This document shows positions 37,705 through 46,252 of a DNA stretch of 64,000 nucleotides, in pieces. Every line of letters starts with the position of its first letter. Position 1 is the stretch's first letter. Position numbers and translations under genes: made by a program. Source of the stretch: Stygiobacter sp. (GTDB lineage Bacteria; Pseudomonadota; Alphaproteobacteria; Rhodospirillales; Magnetospirillaceae); the NCBI GenBank assembly GCA_006218045.1, contig VBWB01000022.1, positions 57,257 to 121,256 on the forward strand. The letters are read 5' to 3'. The notes under the pieces are model-generated. The model had not been told where the DNA came from. It saw nothing but the letters and a program-made list of their open reading frames with translations, and did not search any database.

Positions 37705-38940
37705 ATGGATTACCAACACTATTTCACCAAGCGTATCGCGGACCTGAAGACCGAAGGTCGCTATCGCGTCTTCGCCGATCTGGAACGCCGGTGCGGCCAG
37801 TTCCCGGTGGCCTGGAACTATCGCGACGGCCATGTCCACGAGGTGGTGGTGTGGTGCTCCAACGACTATCTGGGCATGGGTCAGCACCCGGAAGTTCTGG
37901 CCGCCGCCAAGGAAGCCGTCGACCGTTGCGGCGCCGGTGCCGGCGGCACCCGCAACATTTCCGGCACCAACCATTACCACGTGCTGCTGGAGCAGGAACT
38001 GGCCGCCTGGAACGCCAAGGAATCGGCGCTGTTGTTCACCTCGGGCTATGTGGCCAACCAGACCACCTTGTCCACCTTGGGGGCCACCATCCCCGGTCTG
38101 GTGGTGTTCTCGGACGAACTCAACCACAATTCCATGATCGAGGGCATCCGCCACGGTCGCTCGGCCAAGCATGTCTTCCGCCACAACGACCCGGAACACC
38201 TGGAACAATTGCTGTCAGCCTATCCGCGGGAAACCCCCAAGCTGGTGGCCTTTGAATCGGTCTATTCCATGGATGGCGACATCGCCCCCATCGCCGCGAT
38301 CTGCGACGTGGCCGAGGCCCACAACGCCATGACCTTCCTTGATGAAGTCCATGCCGCCGGCATGTACGGCGACGAGGGCTCGGGCGTGGCCGAACGCGAC
38401 GGCGTGCGCGAGCGCATCACCATCATCCAGGCCACCTTGGCCAAGGCCATCGGCGTGGTCGGCGGCTATATCGCCGGCTCCGACGCCATGGTCGATTACG
38501 TGCGCAGCTTCGGCCCCGGCTTCATCTTCTCGTCCTCCATGCCGCCCATGGTCGCCGCCGCTGCCCTGGCCTCGGTCAAGGTGTTGCGCAACAGCCCGGA
38601 AATCCGCCACCGCCACCAGGAACGCGCCGCCACCATGAAGGCCAAGCTGATGGAAGTGGGCATTCCGGTGCTGCCCTCGGTCAGCCATATCGTCCCGGTG
38701 ATGGTCGGCAACGCCGCGCTTTGCAAGCAGGCCTCGGACCTGCTGCTCAATAAGTACGGCATCTATGTGCAGCCCATCAACTATCCCACCGTGCCGGTGG
38801 GCACCGAACGCCTGCGCATCACGCCCACGCCCCTGCACACCGACGAAATGATGGACCATCTGGTCAAATCCTTCGTATCCGTTTGGGATGAGTTGGAATT
38901 GCACAAGGAACACCCTAAAAAGGTGGTCGCCGCCGAATAG
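37705..38940 (+). CDS. hemA: 5-aminolevulinate synthase
   Basis: HemA condenses glycine with succinyl-CoA to 5-aminolevulinate, the first step of haem and corrinoid synthesis by the Shemin pathway typical of alphaproteobacteria. The 411-residue PLP enzyme has WCSNDYLGMGQHP near residue 51, GAGAGGTRNISGTNHYH near 77, FDEVHAAGMYG-type segment (FLDEVHAAGMYG) near 211 and the PLP lysine in TLAKAIGVVGGYIAG near residue 246. The ATG at 37705 follows GGAGGGAGGG. The 140-base gap upstream should carry its promoter. The product would also feed the cobalamin needed by EutBC encoded downstream. Confidence 0.96.
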   Translation: MDYQHYFTKRIADLKTEGRYRVFADLERRCGQFPVAWNYRDGHVHEVVVWCSNDYLGMGQHPEVLAAAKEAVDRCGAGAGGTRNISGTNHYHVLLEQELAAWNAKESALLFTSGYVANQTTLSTLGATIPGLVVFSDELNHNSMIEGIRHGRSAKHVFRHNDPEHLEQLLSAYPRETPKLVAFESVYSMDGDIAPIAAICDVAEAHNAMTFLDEVHAAGMYGDEGSGVAERDGVRERITIIQATLAKAIGVVGGYIAGSDAMVDYVRSFGPGFIFSSSMPPMVAAAALASVKVLRNSPEIRHRHQERAATMKAKLMEVGIPVLPSVSHIVPVMVGNAALCKQASDLLLNKYGIYVQPINYPTVPVGTERLRITPTPLHTDEMMDHLVKSFVSVWDELELHKEHPKKVVAAE

Positions 38941-38968
38941 GCGGCCCCACCAGCGAAAGTCCCCCTTG

Positions 38969-39343
38969 ATGCAAAAGTTCCTGGCCTTGACCGCCCTGGT
39001 ATTGCTGGCCGCCTGTGGCGACGGTGAAATGCGCGAGATTTCCCGCCACCCCGCCCCCGACGGCAAGCGCGACGTGGTGGTGGGAACGATGAAGGCCGGT
39101 GAAACCGAGCCGTTCCTGGTGGTGATGACGGCCAAGCCGGGCGACAACATCAACAAGGGGGCACGGCTGTTCCTGGCCGACAAGGGCGACGCCCCCAAGG
39201 TCACCTGGGACAGCCCTGATCAGCTGACGATTTCGTGCGACAAAGCCCGGGTGTGGTCCTATCGCAGCTTCTGGACCAATCCCAACAGCGGCGCCACCAT
39301 CGCCGTCGGGCTGAAATGCGGCACCGATGGCTGGCGGGATTAA
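38969..39343 (+). CDS. Small lipoprotein of unknown function
   Basis: This 124-residue protein has a lipoprotein signal peptide with lipobox LLAAC, so Cys16 would be lipid-modified. The following residues (GDGE) do not give an inner-membrane retention signal of the classic Asp+2 type, so outer-membrane location is likely. The mature part has two further cysteines (ISCDKARVW and LKCGTDGW) that could form a disulfide. I recognise no family with confidence. It lies 28 bases after hemA on the same strand and overlaps the end of the convergent AraC gene by four bases. Confidence 0.75.
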   Translation: MQKFLALTALVLLAACGDGEMREISRHPAPDGKRDVVVGTMKAGETEPFLVVMTAKPGDNINKGARLFLADKGDAPKVTWDSPDQLTISCDKARVWSYRSFWTNPNSGATIAVGLKCGTDGWRD

Positions 39344-40392
39344 CCCTCCCGCCAGGTGATGGGGGCCACGCCGAACCAACGGCGGAAGGCGCGGCTGAAC
39401 GCCGACAATTCGGAATACCCCAACAGATCGGCCACATCCGACAGCGGGATGTGGCGCTGGCGCACGTAAAGCCCGGCCAGATCGCGGCGCACCCCCTCCA
39501 CCGCCTCGGAAAAGCTGATGCCGCTGTCGCCCAGGCGCCGTTGCAAGGTCCAGCGCGCCACGCCCAACGCCTCGGCCACGTCTTCCACATGGGGATAGCC
39601 GTCGGCCAGACGCGAGCGGATTTCCGCCCGCACCCGCTCGATGAACGGCGCCGCCCCGGTACTGCCGGCCAAGGCCATCAATCGGTCACGCAATCCGGTC
39701 AGCCGGGCCAGATCGCCCATGGGCATGCGCCGGTCCAGATGGGCATCGCGGAAGACCACGCAATTGGTGCGCTGGCCGAAATGCACCGGGGCGTCGAAGG
39801 CTTGCTGATGCTGGCGCCAATCCAGCGGGCGCAGATGCTCGAAATGTACTTCCTCGGGCGCCCAGCCGCTGCCCAGGCCGGTACGGAAGACGTTGGCGAA
39901 CATGCCCATGGTCAGTTCGGCATCCTGGCGGCGCTCGACGATGCGGCCATCGAGGATACGGTATTCCAGCCGCAACAGGCCGCCTTCGCGCACCAGCCGG
40001 GTTTCGGTGGCCTGCTGGTGGAATGGAAACAGGCTGGCCAGGTTTTCCACCGCCGCCCCCAAGGTGGGCGAGGCCAGGGCGATTTCGCCGATCAGGCCCA
40101 AGGCGCGGGGCTGGAATTGCTGGCCGAACCACAGGCCGAAATTATCGTGTCCGGTTTCGGCGGCGGCCAGTTCCATCATGGCGCAGTAATCGCCCAGATC
40201 GAGGGCCAGCAGCGGATCGCCGATGGCGTGATCGGGAACGCCGGCCAGACCCAGCACGCGGTCGGCATCGCCGCCATGGCGGTGGATGAAATCGGCCACC
40301 CCCGAGGCGGCGGCGGCCAATACGTTGCGTTGCCCGTTTTCGCGGCAGATTTCGCCCCGCTTCTGCCTATTTCGCATGCTTTTGCCCGTCAT
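39340..40392 (-). CDS. AraC family regulator next to ethanolamine genes
   Basis: This 350-residue regulator has a long N-terminal ligand domain of the arabinose-binding type (about 30-220) and a C-terminal AraC helix-turn-helix pair (about 250-345), with VEDVAEALGVARWTLQRRL and DLLGYSELSAFSRAFRRWFG. It lies downstream of eutB, eutC and the permease on the same strand, so it is the likely activator of ethanolamine use, comparable to EutR in position only. A hairpin at 40433-40460 may separate its transcript from the permease. The ATG at 40392 was chosen with GGGG upstream; a TTG at 40410 is the longer option. Confidence 0.8.
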   Translation of the reverse strand: MTGKSMRNRQKRGEICRENGQRNVLAAAASGVADFIHRHGGDADRVLGLAGVPDHAIGDPLLALDLGDYCAMMELAAAETGHDNFGLWFGQQFQPRALGLIGEIALASPTLGAAVENLASLFPFHQQATETRLVREGGLLRLEYRILDGRIVERRQDAELTMGMFANVFRTGLGSGWAPEEVHFEHLRPLDWRQHQQAFDAPVHFGQRTNCVVFRDAHLDRRMPMGDLARLTGLRDRLMALAGSTGAAPFIERVRAEIRSRLADGYPHVEDVAEALGVARWTLQRRLGDSGISFSEAVEGVRRDLAGLYVRQRHIPLSDVADLLGYSELSAFSRAFRRWFGVAPITWREG

Positions 40393-40424
40393 CGGGGAAC
40401 CCCGCAGCAAATAATCATTTGAAC

Positions 40425-40460
40425 AAGCAAATCCCCTGCCAGACTTTCGTCGGGCAGGGG
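40425..40460 (-). terminator. Putative terminator after ethanolamine permease
   Basis: Read on the minus strand, CCCCTGCC and GGCAGGGG form an eight-base stem (40453-40460 with 40433-40440) followed by ATTTGCTT. The T-tract is weak. It lies 24 bases beyond the permease stop. Confidence 0.55.
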
Positions 40461-40483
40461 GATGCAGCCGCTATGGACCGGCC

Positions 40484-41890
40484 TTAATCGGCCATGGTAC
40501 GGGCCTCGACCTGGGCCAGTTCCAGCAAATCGTCGGCTTCGGCGTTTTCGCGCAGGCCGGCGGTGAAGCGGTAGAACAGGAAGGCCACCGCGAACAGGCC
40601 GACGAACAAGGCGAAGACCAACTGGTTGAAGTAGATCATGGTGACCAGGGCAACCACCGCCATGCCCAGGGCGATGGCCGGGAAGACCGGGAAGAACGGC
40701 GCCTTGAACGGACGCTCCAGATTGGGTTCGGTCTTGCGCAGCTTGAACAGGGCGGCCATGGACATGATGTACATGACGATGGCGCCGAACACCGACATGG
40801 TGACGATATTGGCGGTCAGGCTGGCGCCGCCGATCTGGATCAGGCTGTCCGAGAAGATGGCGGCGATGCCGACCACGCCGCCGGCCAGGATGGCCGCCAC
40901 CGGGGTCTTGGTGCGGGGGTTGACCTTGGCGAAATTGGGCGGCAGGAAGCCGGCCCGCGACAGGGCGAAGATCTGGCGCGAATAGCCCATGATGATGCCG
41001 TGGAACGAGGCGATCAGCCCGAACAGACCGATCCACACCAGCATGTGCAGCCAACCCGACGATTCGCCCACCACCGCCTTCATCGCCTGGGGCAACGGGT
41101 CGTTGATATTGGCAAGCGCGTTCCAGTCGCCGACGCCGCCGGCCATGATCATGGTCCCGAAGGCCAGCACCACCAAAGTCAGGATGCCGGCGATATAGGC
41201 CTTGGGCACGGTCTTGGTCGGATTCTTGGTTTCCTCGGCGGCCATGGCCGCGCCTTCGATGGCCAGGAAGAACCAGATGGCGAAGGGAATGGCGGCGAAA
41301 ATCCCCGAGAAGGCACCGAGCGAGAAGCCATCCTCGCCGGCCCAGCCCTTGTTGGTGAAATTGGCCCAAGAAAAGCCGGGCTCGACCACCCCCATGAAGA
41401 TCACCAGTTCGATGATGGCCAGCACGGTGATGAACAGTTCAAAGGTGGCGGCGATGGTGACGCCGGCGATGTTGAGACCCATGAACACCACATAGGCGCC
41501 CACCGCCGCCAGTTTGGGATCAAGTGCCGGGAACTGGACGTTGAGATAGGCGCCGATGGCCAGGGCGATGGCCGGCGGGGCGAAGACGAATTCGATCAAG
41601 GTGGCGAAGCCGGCGACAAAGCCGCCCATGGGGCCGAAGGCCCGGTAGGAATAGGCGAAGGGGCCGCCGGCATGGGGAATGGCGGTGGTCAGCTCGGTGA
41701 AGCTGAAGATGAAGGTGGTGTACATGGCGGCGATCAGCACCGTGGTCACCAAAAAGCCCAAGGTGCCGGCGGCGGCCCAGCCGAAGGACCAGCCGAAATA
41801 TTCACCCGAGATCACCAAGCCGACGGCAATGCCCCATAGGTGCAGGCCGGACAGGCTGCGTTTCAGTTCTGGTTTCGCGTTTTCGGACAT
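40484..41890 (-). CDS. eat: Ethanolamine permease (APC family)
   Basis: This inner-membrane transporter of 468 residues belongs to the amino acid-polyamine-organocation superfamily, with about 12 helices. The start HLWGIAVGLVISGEYFGWSFG near residue 17 and the stretch PHAGGPFAYSYRAFGP near 72 are typical of ethanolamine permeases. It imports ethanolamine for the lyase encoded by the two genes just upstream on the same strand, 17 bases after eutC. CAGGAG precedes the ATG at 41890. Other APC substrates cannot be excluded by sequence, but the context is strong. Confidence 0.9.
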   Translation of the reverse strand: MSENAKPELKRSLSGLHLWGIAVGLVISGEYFGWSFGWAAAGTLGFLVTTVLIAAMYTTFIFSFTELTTAIPHAGGPFAYSYRAFGPMGGFVAGFATLIEFVFAPPAIALAIGAYLNVQFPALDPKLAAVGAYVVFMGLNIAGVTIAATFELFITVLAIIELVIFMGVVEPGFSWANFTNKGWAGEDGFSLGAFSGIFAAIPFAIWFFLAIEGAAMAAEETKNPTKTVPKAYIAGILTLVVLAFGTMIMAGGVGDWNALANINDPLPQAMKAVVGESSGWLHMLVWIGLFGLIASFHGIIMGYSRQIFALSRAGFLPPNFAKVNPRTKTPVAAILAGGVVGIAAIFSDSLIQIGGASLTANIVTMSVFGAIVMYIMSMAALFKLRKTEPNLERPFKAPFFPVFPAIALGMAVVALVTMIYFNQLVFALFVGLFAVAFLFYRFTAGLRENAEADDLLELAQVEARTMAD

Positions 41891-41907
41891 GGAATGTCGC
41901 TCCTGTC

Positions 41908-42681
41908 TCAATCCGATGAAGGGGGAAGCAGGCCGGGTGTTGGACCCTGGCCGGGTTGAAGACTTGGGGTTTCCTCTTTCAGGCCCACGCCGGACAGTCC
42001 CAGGCGCAGGGATTGGCGGATCAGCCACACCAGCTTGTCGGCGGCGGCAGCCGGGGCCAAGCCGTGGGCGTGGATGTTGGACAGGCAGTTGCGTTCGCCG
42101 TCGCGCCGCCCGCTGCGTGGCCCATGGGTCATGTAGATACCCAAGGAATCGGCCACCGACAGGCCGGGGCGTTCACCGATCAGCATCACCGAAATCCTGG
42201 CGCCCAGCGCCTCGCCGATGGGGTCGGCCAGGGCGACGCGGGCCTGTTCGGCCAGCACCAACGGCGCCATGCTCAGGCACCCCAGGCGCATATGCAGCGC
42301 CCACACCACCGGCACCGCCCAAGTGTGCACCGCCGCCGCCGACAAGCCGTCGCCGATGACCAATGCCAGGTCCCAATCCCCCTTGCTCAACAGATGGGCA
42401 CAGGACGGATCGAGGCGGCGGCCCAGATCGGGACGGCGCAAATAGGTGGAACGGTCGGCGGCCAGGCTTTTGACCCGGATGGCCGGCGCCGGCAAGTGTT
42501 CTTCCAGCGCGTCCCAATCCACCGCGCCGTGCACGGCGTCGCGGGCCTTGGCGTGGGCCAGTTGGAACTCCAGCAAGGCCGTCGTCGGCAAGCCGTCACC
42601 GGCGCGGCCCAGGCCGATGCGGGCACGGGTGGCGGCGCGGAAACGGGCGAAGGGGTCAAGGGCGATGATATCGCGGGCCAT
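41908..42681 (-). CDS. eutC: Ethanolamine ammonia-lyase small subunit
   Basis: EutC is the small subunit of the adenosylcobalamin-dependent enzyme that cleaves ethanolamine to acetaldehyde and ammonia. The 257-residue protein has LEFQLAHAKARDAVH near residue 39, LVIGDGLSAAAVH near 106 and ERNCLSNIH near 197, all conserved. It starts two bases after the eutB stop; the TTG at 42687 is a less likely start. Length is slightly below the enteric enzyme but normal for proteobacterial non-microcompartment systems. Confidence 0.94.
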   Translation of the reverse strand: MARDIIALDPFARFRAATRARIGLGRAGDGLPTTALLEFQLAHAKARDAVHGAVDWDALEEHLPAPAIRVKSLAADRSTYLRRPDLGRRLDPSCAHLLSKGDWDLALVIGDGLSAAAVHTWAVPVVWALHMRLGCLSMAPLVLAEQARVALADPIGEALGARISVMLIGERPGLSVADSLGIYMTHGPRSGRRDGERNCLSNIHAHGLAPAAAADKLVWLIRQSLRLGLSGVGLKEETPSLQPGQGPTPGLLPPSSD

Positions 42682-42683
42682 GC

Positions 42684-44072
42684 TCAACCCCCCGCCAGCA
42701 GGCGGCGCAACGGCGCCGCATCGCCGCCCAGGGGCGGCACCTTGCCGTTGCTATCGGCCAAGCCCATGCGCATCAGCCACGATTCGAACTCGGGCGCCGG
42801 CTTGCGGTCCAGCAGATGGCGCAACCCCACCACGTCGTGATAGGACAGGCTCTGATAATTGAGCATGACGTCGTCGGCCCCGGGCACGCCGATGAGGAAA
42901 TTGACCCCGGCATTGCCCAACAGCAGCATCAGGACATCCATGTCGTCCTGGTCGGCCTCGGCGTGATTGGTGTAGCAGACGTCCACCCCCATGGGCAGAC
43001 CCAGCAGCTTGCCGCAGAAATGATCCTCCAGCCCGGCGCGGATGATCTGCTTGGCATCGAACAGATATTCCGGCCCGATGAAGCCGACCACGGTGTTGAC
43101 CAGAAGCGGACGAAAGGCGCGGGCCACCCCATAGGCGCGCGTCTCCACCGTCTGCTGGTCGAGGCCGTGATGGGCGTCCGCCGACAGCGCCGCCCCCTGT
43201 CCGGTCTCGAAATACATGACGTTGCCGCCCACCGTGCCGCGCTTCAAGCCCAGCGCCGCCTGCTCGGCCTCGGCCAGCAGGGCGAGATCGATGCCGAAGC
43301 CCCTATTGGCGGCCTCGGTGCCGGCGACGCTTTGGAACACCAGATCAAGCGGCGCGCCCTTCTCCATCGCCTGAAGGGAATTGCTGACATGGGTCAGCAC
43401 GCAGGATTGGGTGGGGATGTCGAAACGCTGGCGCACCTCGTCCAGCATGGTCAGCAAGGTGATGCAGGCCTCGACGTTGTCGGTGGCCGGATTGATGCCG
43501 ATGACCGCGTCACCCACCCCGAACAGCAGGCCGTCCAGGGTCGAGGCGGCGATGCCCAGGGGATCGTCGGTGGGGTGATTGGGTTGCAGCCGCGACGACA
43601 GCCGCCCTGGCAAGCCGATGGTCGAGCGGAAGGCGGTGACCACCCGGATCTTGGCCGCCACCGCCACCAGATCGCCGTTGCGCATCAGCTTGCTGACCGC
43701 CGCCGCCATTTCCGGCAGCAGACCGGGGGCCAGCGCCGCCAGGGTGGCGCCGTCGGCGTCATAGGACAACAGCCAGTCGCGCAATTGCCCCACCGTCATG
43801 TGGGCGATGGGGGCGAAGGCGGCGGCGTCGTGGCTGTCGATGATCAGGCGGGTGACTTCATCCGCCTCATAAGGGATCAGGGCTTCGCTCAGAAACGTCT
43901 TCAGCGGCAAATCGGCCAGGGCCATGCGCGCCGCTACCCGGCGCAATTCGCTGGTGGCGGCCAGACCGGCCAGTTCGTCGCCCGACCGCCGCGGCGAGGC
44001 GCAGGCCAGCAGCGTCGCCAGATCGGCGAAAACGTGGCGTTCCCCGCCCAGAACGGTCGCATAAACCGGCAT
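42684..44072 (-). CDS. eutB: Ethanolamine ammonia-lyase large subunit
   Basis: EutB is the catalytic TIM-barrel subunit of ethanolamine ammonia-lyase, binding adenosylcobalamin together with EutC. The 462-residue protein contains TFLSEALIPYEADEVTR near residue 56, RLQPNHPTDDPLGI near 158, LVFQSVAGTEAANRGFGID near 247 and FETGQGAALSADAHHG near 287. The ATG at 44072 begins the conserved MPVYATVLGG; a longer upstream frame exists. It is the first gene of eutB-eutC-permease. Neither the reactivase EutA, an aldehyde dehydrogenase nor shell proteins are encoded here. Confidence 0.95.
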   Translation of the reverse strand: MPVYATVLGGERHVFADLATLLACASPRRSGDELAGLAATSELRRVAARMALADLPLKTFLSEALIPYEADEVTRLIIDSHDAAAFAPIAHMTVGQLRDWLLSYDADGATLAALAPGLLPEMAAAVSKLMRNGDLVAVAAKIRVVTAFRSTIGLPGRLSSRLQPNHPTDDPLGIAASTLDGLLFGVGDAVIGINPATDNVEACITLLTMLDEVRQRFDIPTQSCVLTHVSNSLQAMEKGAPLDLVFQSVAGTEAANRGFGIDLALLAEAEQAALGLKRGTVGGNVMYFETGQGAALSADAHHGLDQQTVETRAYGVARAFRPLLVNTVVGFIGPEYLFDAKQIIRAGLEDHFCGKLLGLPMGVDVCYTNHAEADQDDMDVLMLLLGNAGVNFLIGVPGADDVMLNYQSLSYHDVVGLRHLLDRKPAPEFESWLMRMGLADSNGKVPPLGGDAAPLRRLLAGG

Positions 44073-44148
44073 AAACCCGCATCCCCGCCGCCATGTCGAT
44101 GACATCACTATGACAGGGGCCGCCCCGGGCCGGTTGACATCTCAGCAC

Positions 44149-44183
44149 AAAAAATAGGCTTTAGTTTTTTACGGCTATTTTTT
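44149..44183 (-). terminator. AT-rich inverted repeat between HD-GYP gene and eutB
   Basis: AAAAAATAG at 44149-44157 is matched by CTATTTTTT at 44175-44183. It begins just beyond the stop of the REC-HD-GYP gene and, read on the minus strand, ends in six T residues, so it may terminate that transcript. It also sits near where the eutB promoter should lie. Confidence 0.5.
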
Positions 44184-44185
44184 AA

Positions 44186-45208
44186 TCAGTGACCCAACGC
44201 CGCCTCGCCGAACACCGCCTCGCCCTCGGCGCCGATGACCGCCAGACAGGCTTCCACCACCTCCGGGTCATAGCGGGTGACGGAATGATCACGGATTTCC
44301 GACAAGGCCGCGTCCATGCCCAGGGCCGGGCGATAGGGGCGATGGCTGCTGATGGCCTCGACCACGTCGGCCACCGCCAGGATGCGGGCCTCGGGGATGA
44401 TCTGGCTGCCGACCAGCCCCAACGGATAACCCGAGCCGTCCAAGCGTTCATGATGCTGCCGGATCATCGCCGCCACCGGCCAGGGAAAGTCGATGCCCTC
44501 GACGATTTCCGCCCCCACGGCGGCATGCGAGCGCACCACGCCGAAGGCGGCATCGGACAACTTGCCCGGACGGCTGAGAAAATCGGAGGGAACGTTGATC
44601 TTGCCCAGATCGTGGATCAGGGCACCGGTCTGCAAGCCTTCCAGCGTATGCTCGCTCCAGCCCATCTGGCGCCCGATGGCCACCGCCAGTTGCGCCACCC
44701 GGCGCTGGTGGCCGGCGGTATAGGGATCGCGCATTTCCAGGGTCAGCGACATGGGGCGGACGGTCTGCAACAGCACCTTCTTCATGCGTTCCGCCGATTG
44801 CTGGCGCTCGACCTCCAGGGTCTTGCGCTCGATGGCGTAAAGCACGGTGCGTGAAATCATATGGCCGTCGCCCATGCCCTTGACCAGATAATCCTGGCAG
44901 CCGCGCTTGACGGCGGCGACACCGGTATCCTCGTCGGCCAGACCGGTGAAGACGACGATGGGCATCAACGGCGCCATCTGGCGCATACGGTCGATGGTTT
45001 CCAGTCCATGGCTGTCGGGCAGCGACAAATCCAGCAGCACCGCCTCGGCGCCGTTGCCCTCCAGCCAAGCCTTGGCGGCGGCCATGGTTTCCACGTGATT
45101 GAACTCGAAGCCGCCGGCCTCGGCCAGCAACAACCGCACCAGCCGGGCATCACCGGGATTGTCTTCCACCAGCAATAAACGGATCGGCGGGGCGTTGGGA
45201 TCGCGCAT
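44186..45208 (-). CDS. Response regulator with HD-GYP c-di-GMP phosphodiesterase domain
   Basis: This 340-residue protein joins a receiver (about 9-125) to an HD-GYP domain (about 145-335). The phosphoacceptor is D60 in VLLDLSLPD, and the conserved lysine is in YLVKGMGDG. The output domain has TAGHQRRVAQLA, the HD pair in IHDLGKINVP, and HHERLDGSGYPLGL with the GYP triad, so c-di-GMP hydrolysis is expected. A GGDEF protein is encoded at 62426, but no cognate kinase is adjacent. It is separated from eutB by the AT-rich inverted repeat and from the LysR gene by 85 bases. Confidence 0.92.
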   Translation of the reverse strand: MRDPNAPPIRLLLVEDNPGDARLVRLLLAEAGGFEFNHVETMAAAKAWLEGNGAEAVLLDLSLPDSHGLETIDRMRQMAPLMPIVVFTGLADEDTGVAAVKRGCQDYLVKGMGDGHMISRTVLYAIERKTLEVERQQSAERMKKVLLQTVRPMSLTLEMRDPYTAGHQRRVAQLAVAIGRQMGWSEHTLEGLQTGALIHDLGKINVPSDFLSRPGKLSDAAFGVVRSHAAVGAEIVEGIDFPWPVAAMIRQHHERLDGSGYPLGLVGSQIIPEARILAVADVVEAISSHRPYRPALGMDAALSEIRDHSVTRYDPEVVEACLAVIGAEGEAVFGEAALGH

Positions 45209-45293
45209 GACATAACCCTTGGACTTATCCGGTCATTGTAGCGCAACTGTGCGCATAAGCCCGAGTCAATATGACAACGGAGATGCGCGAAAA

Positions 45294-46154
45294 TCAGGCG
45301 GCTTGCGCCGGGGACCGCAGGCAGTCCATGAATGCGTTCATCGCCCGACTGGGGACGCAATCGCGATGGCGCACCGCCCAGGTCTCGACCTGGCTGTCAT
45401 TGATGGTCAAGGCGTTGATCTGACCGGCCAGATGCGGGCGCTCGACCACGCTACGCGGCAACAGGCTGACCCCCATGCCGGCGGCGATACAGCCGAGCAG
45501 GCCGTCCAGGGTGCCGAATTCCATGACGTTGCGTGGCGGCTCGCCCCGGCGGCGTAGCCAGTTTTCCGTCCGCGCCCGATAGGCGCAGCCGCTGCGGAAC
45601 ACCAGCATGGCCCGGGTATTGGCCTGTTCGATCGAGGTCACGCTGTCCGGCACCGCCAACACCAGTTCCTCGATGAACACCGCGGCGCCGACGATGCGGT
45701 CGTGCCGCACCGGTCCGCCGACAAAGCCCAGATCGGCGCGGCGCTCCAGCACCGCCTGCAACACGCTTTCGCTGGTGCCGGTGGTCAGCGACAGGCCGAT
45801 GCGGGGATACTCGGCGGTAAAAGCGGCGAGGATGGGCGGCAGCCGCACCGCCGCCGTGCTTTCCATGGAGGCCAAGTGCAAGGTGCCGCCCGCGCCCACC
45901 ACTTCCGCCACCGCCGCCTTGGCCTCTTCCCCCAGGGCCAGGATGCGCTCGGCGTAATCGGCCAGCACTTCCCCCGCCGGGGTCAGCCGCATGCCGCGCG
46001 GCTCGCGCACGAATAATCGGGCGCCCAACGCCTCCTCGAGCTTGCGGATGCGGGCGGAAATGTTGGACGGCACCGAATGGACGCTGTCGGCGGCCGCCGC
46101 CACCGATCCCGATCGGGCGACGGCACGAAACAGGCGAAGGCCATTGCTGTCCAT
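45294..46154 (-). CDS. LysR family transcriptional regulator
   Basis: This 286-residue regulator has an N-terminal winged helix-turn-helix (about 1-62; LFRAVARSGSVAAAADSVHSVPSNIS region) and a periplasmic-binding-fold effector domain (about 88-285). It is transcribed divergently from an MFS exporter gene, a classic arrangement in which the regulator controls the transporter and itself from the shared 98-base gap. That gap contains ATTA-N8-TAAT, a LysR-type motif. The ATG at 46154 begins the conserved helix; five upstream codons are in frame. The effector is unknown. Confidence 0.9.
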   Translation of the reverse strand: MDSNGLRLFRAVARSGSVAAAADSVHSVPSNISARIRKLEEALGARLFVREPRGMRLTPAGEVLADYAERILALGEEAKAAVAEVVGAGGTLHLASMESTAAVRLPPILAAFTAEYPRIGLSLTTGTSESVLQAVLERRADLGFVGGPVRHDRIVGAAVFIEELVLAVPDSVTSIEQANTRAMLVFRSGCAYRARTENWLRRRGEPPRNVMEFGTLDGLLGCIAAGMGVSLLPRSVVERPHLAGQINALTINDSQVETWAVRHRDCVPSRAMNAFMDCLRSPAQAA

Positions 46155-46189
46155 GGCTGCATTCTCCAAATACGAATGGTTAGAGCATA

Positions 46190-46205
46190 ATTATTCGCTG
46201 GTAAT
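46190..46205. promoter_or_regulatory. LysR-type operator candidate
   Basis: ATTA-N8-TAAT at 46190-46205 is a near-perfect small palindrome in the divergent promoter gap between the LysR gene and the MFS gene. The form and position fit a LysR box. Confidence 0.5.
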
Positions 46206-46252
46206 GAGGCAAGGCCGCCGCCACCTTAACCGTGTCGTCAACGGAGGCCTTG

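Noticed and set aside
44073..44185. Cobalamin riboswitch before eutB
   Set aside because: The gap is only about 110 bases and lacks the conserved B12-box sequence; an AT-rich inverted repeat explains the visible symmetry.
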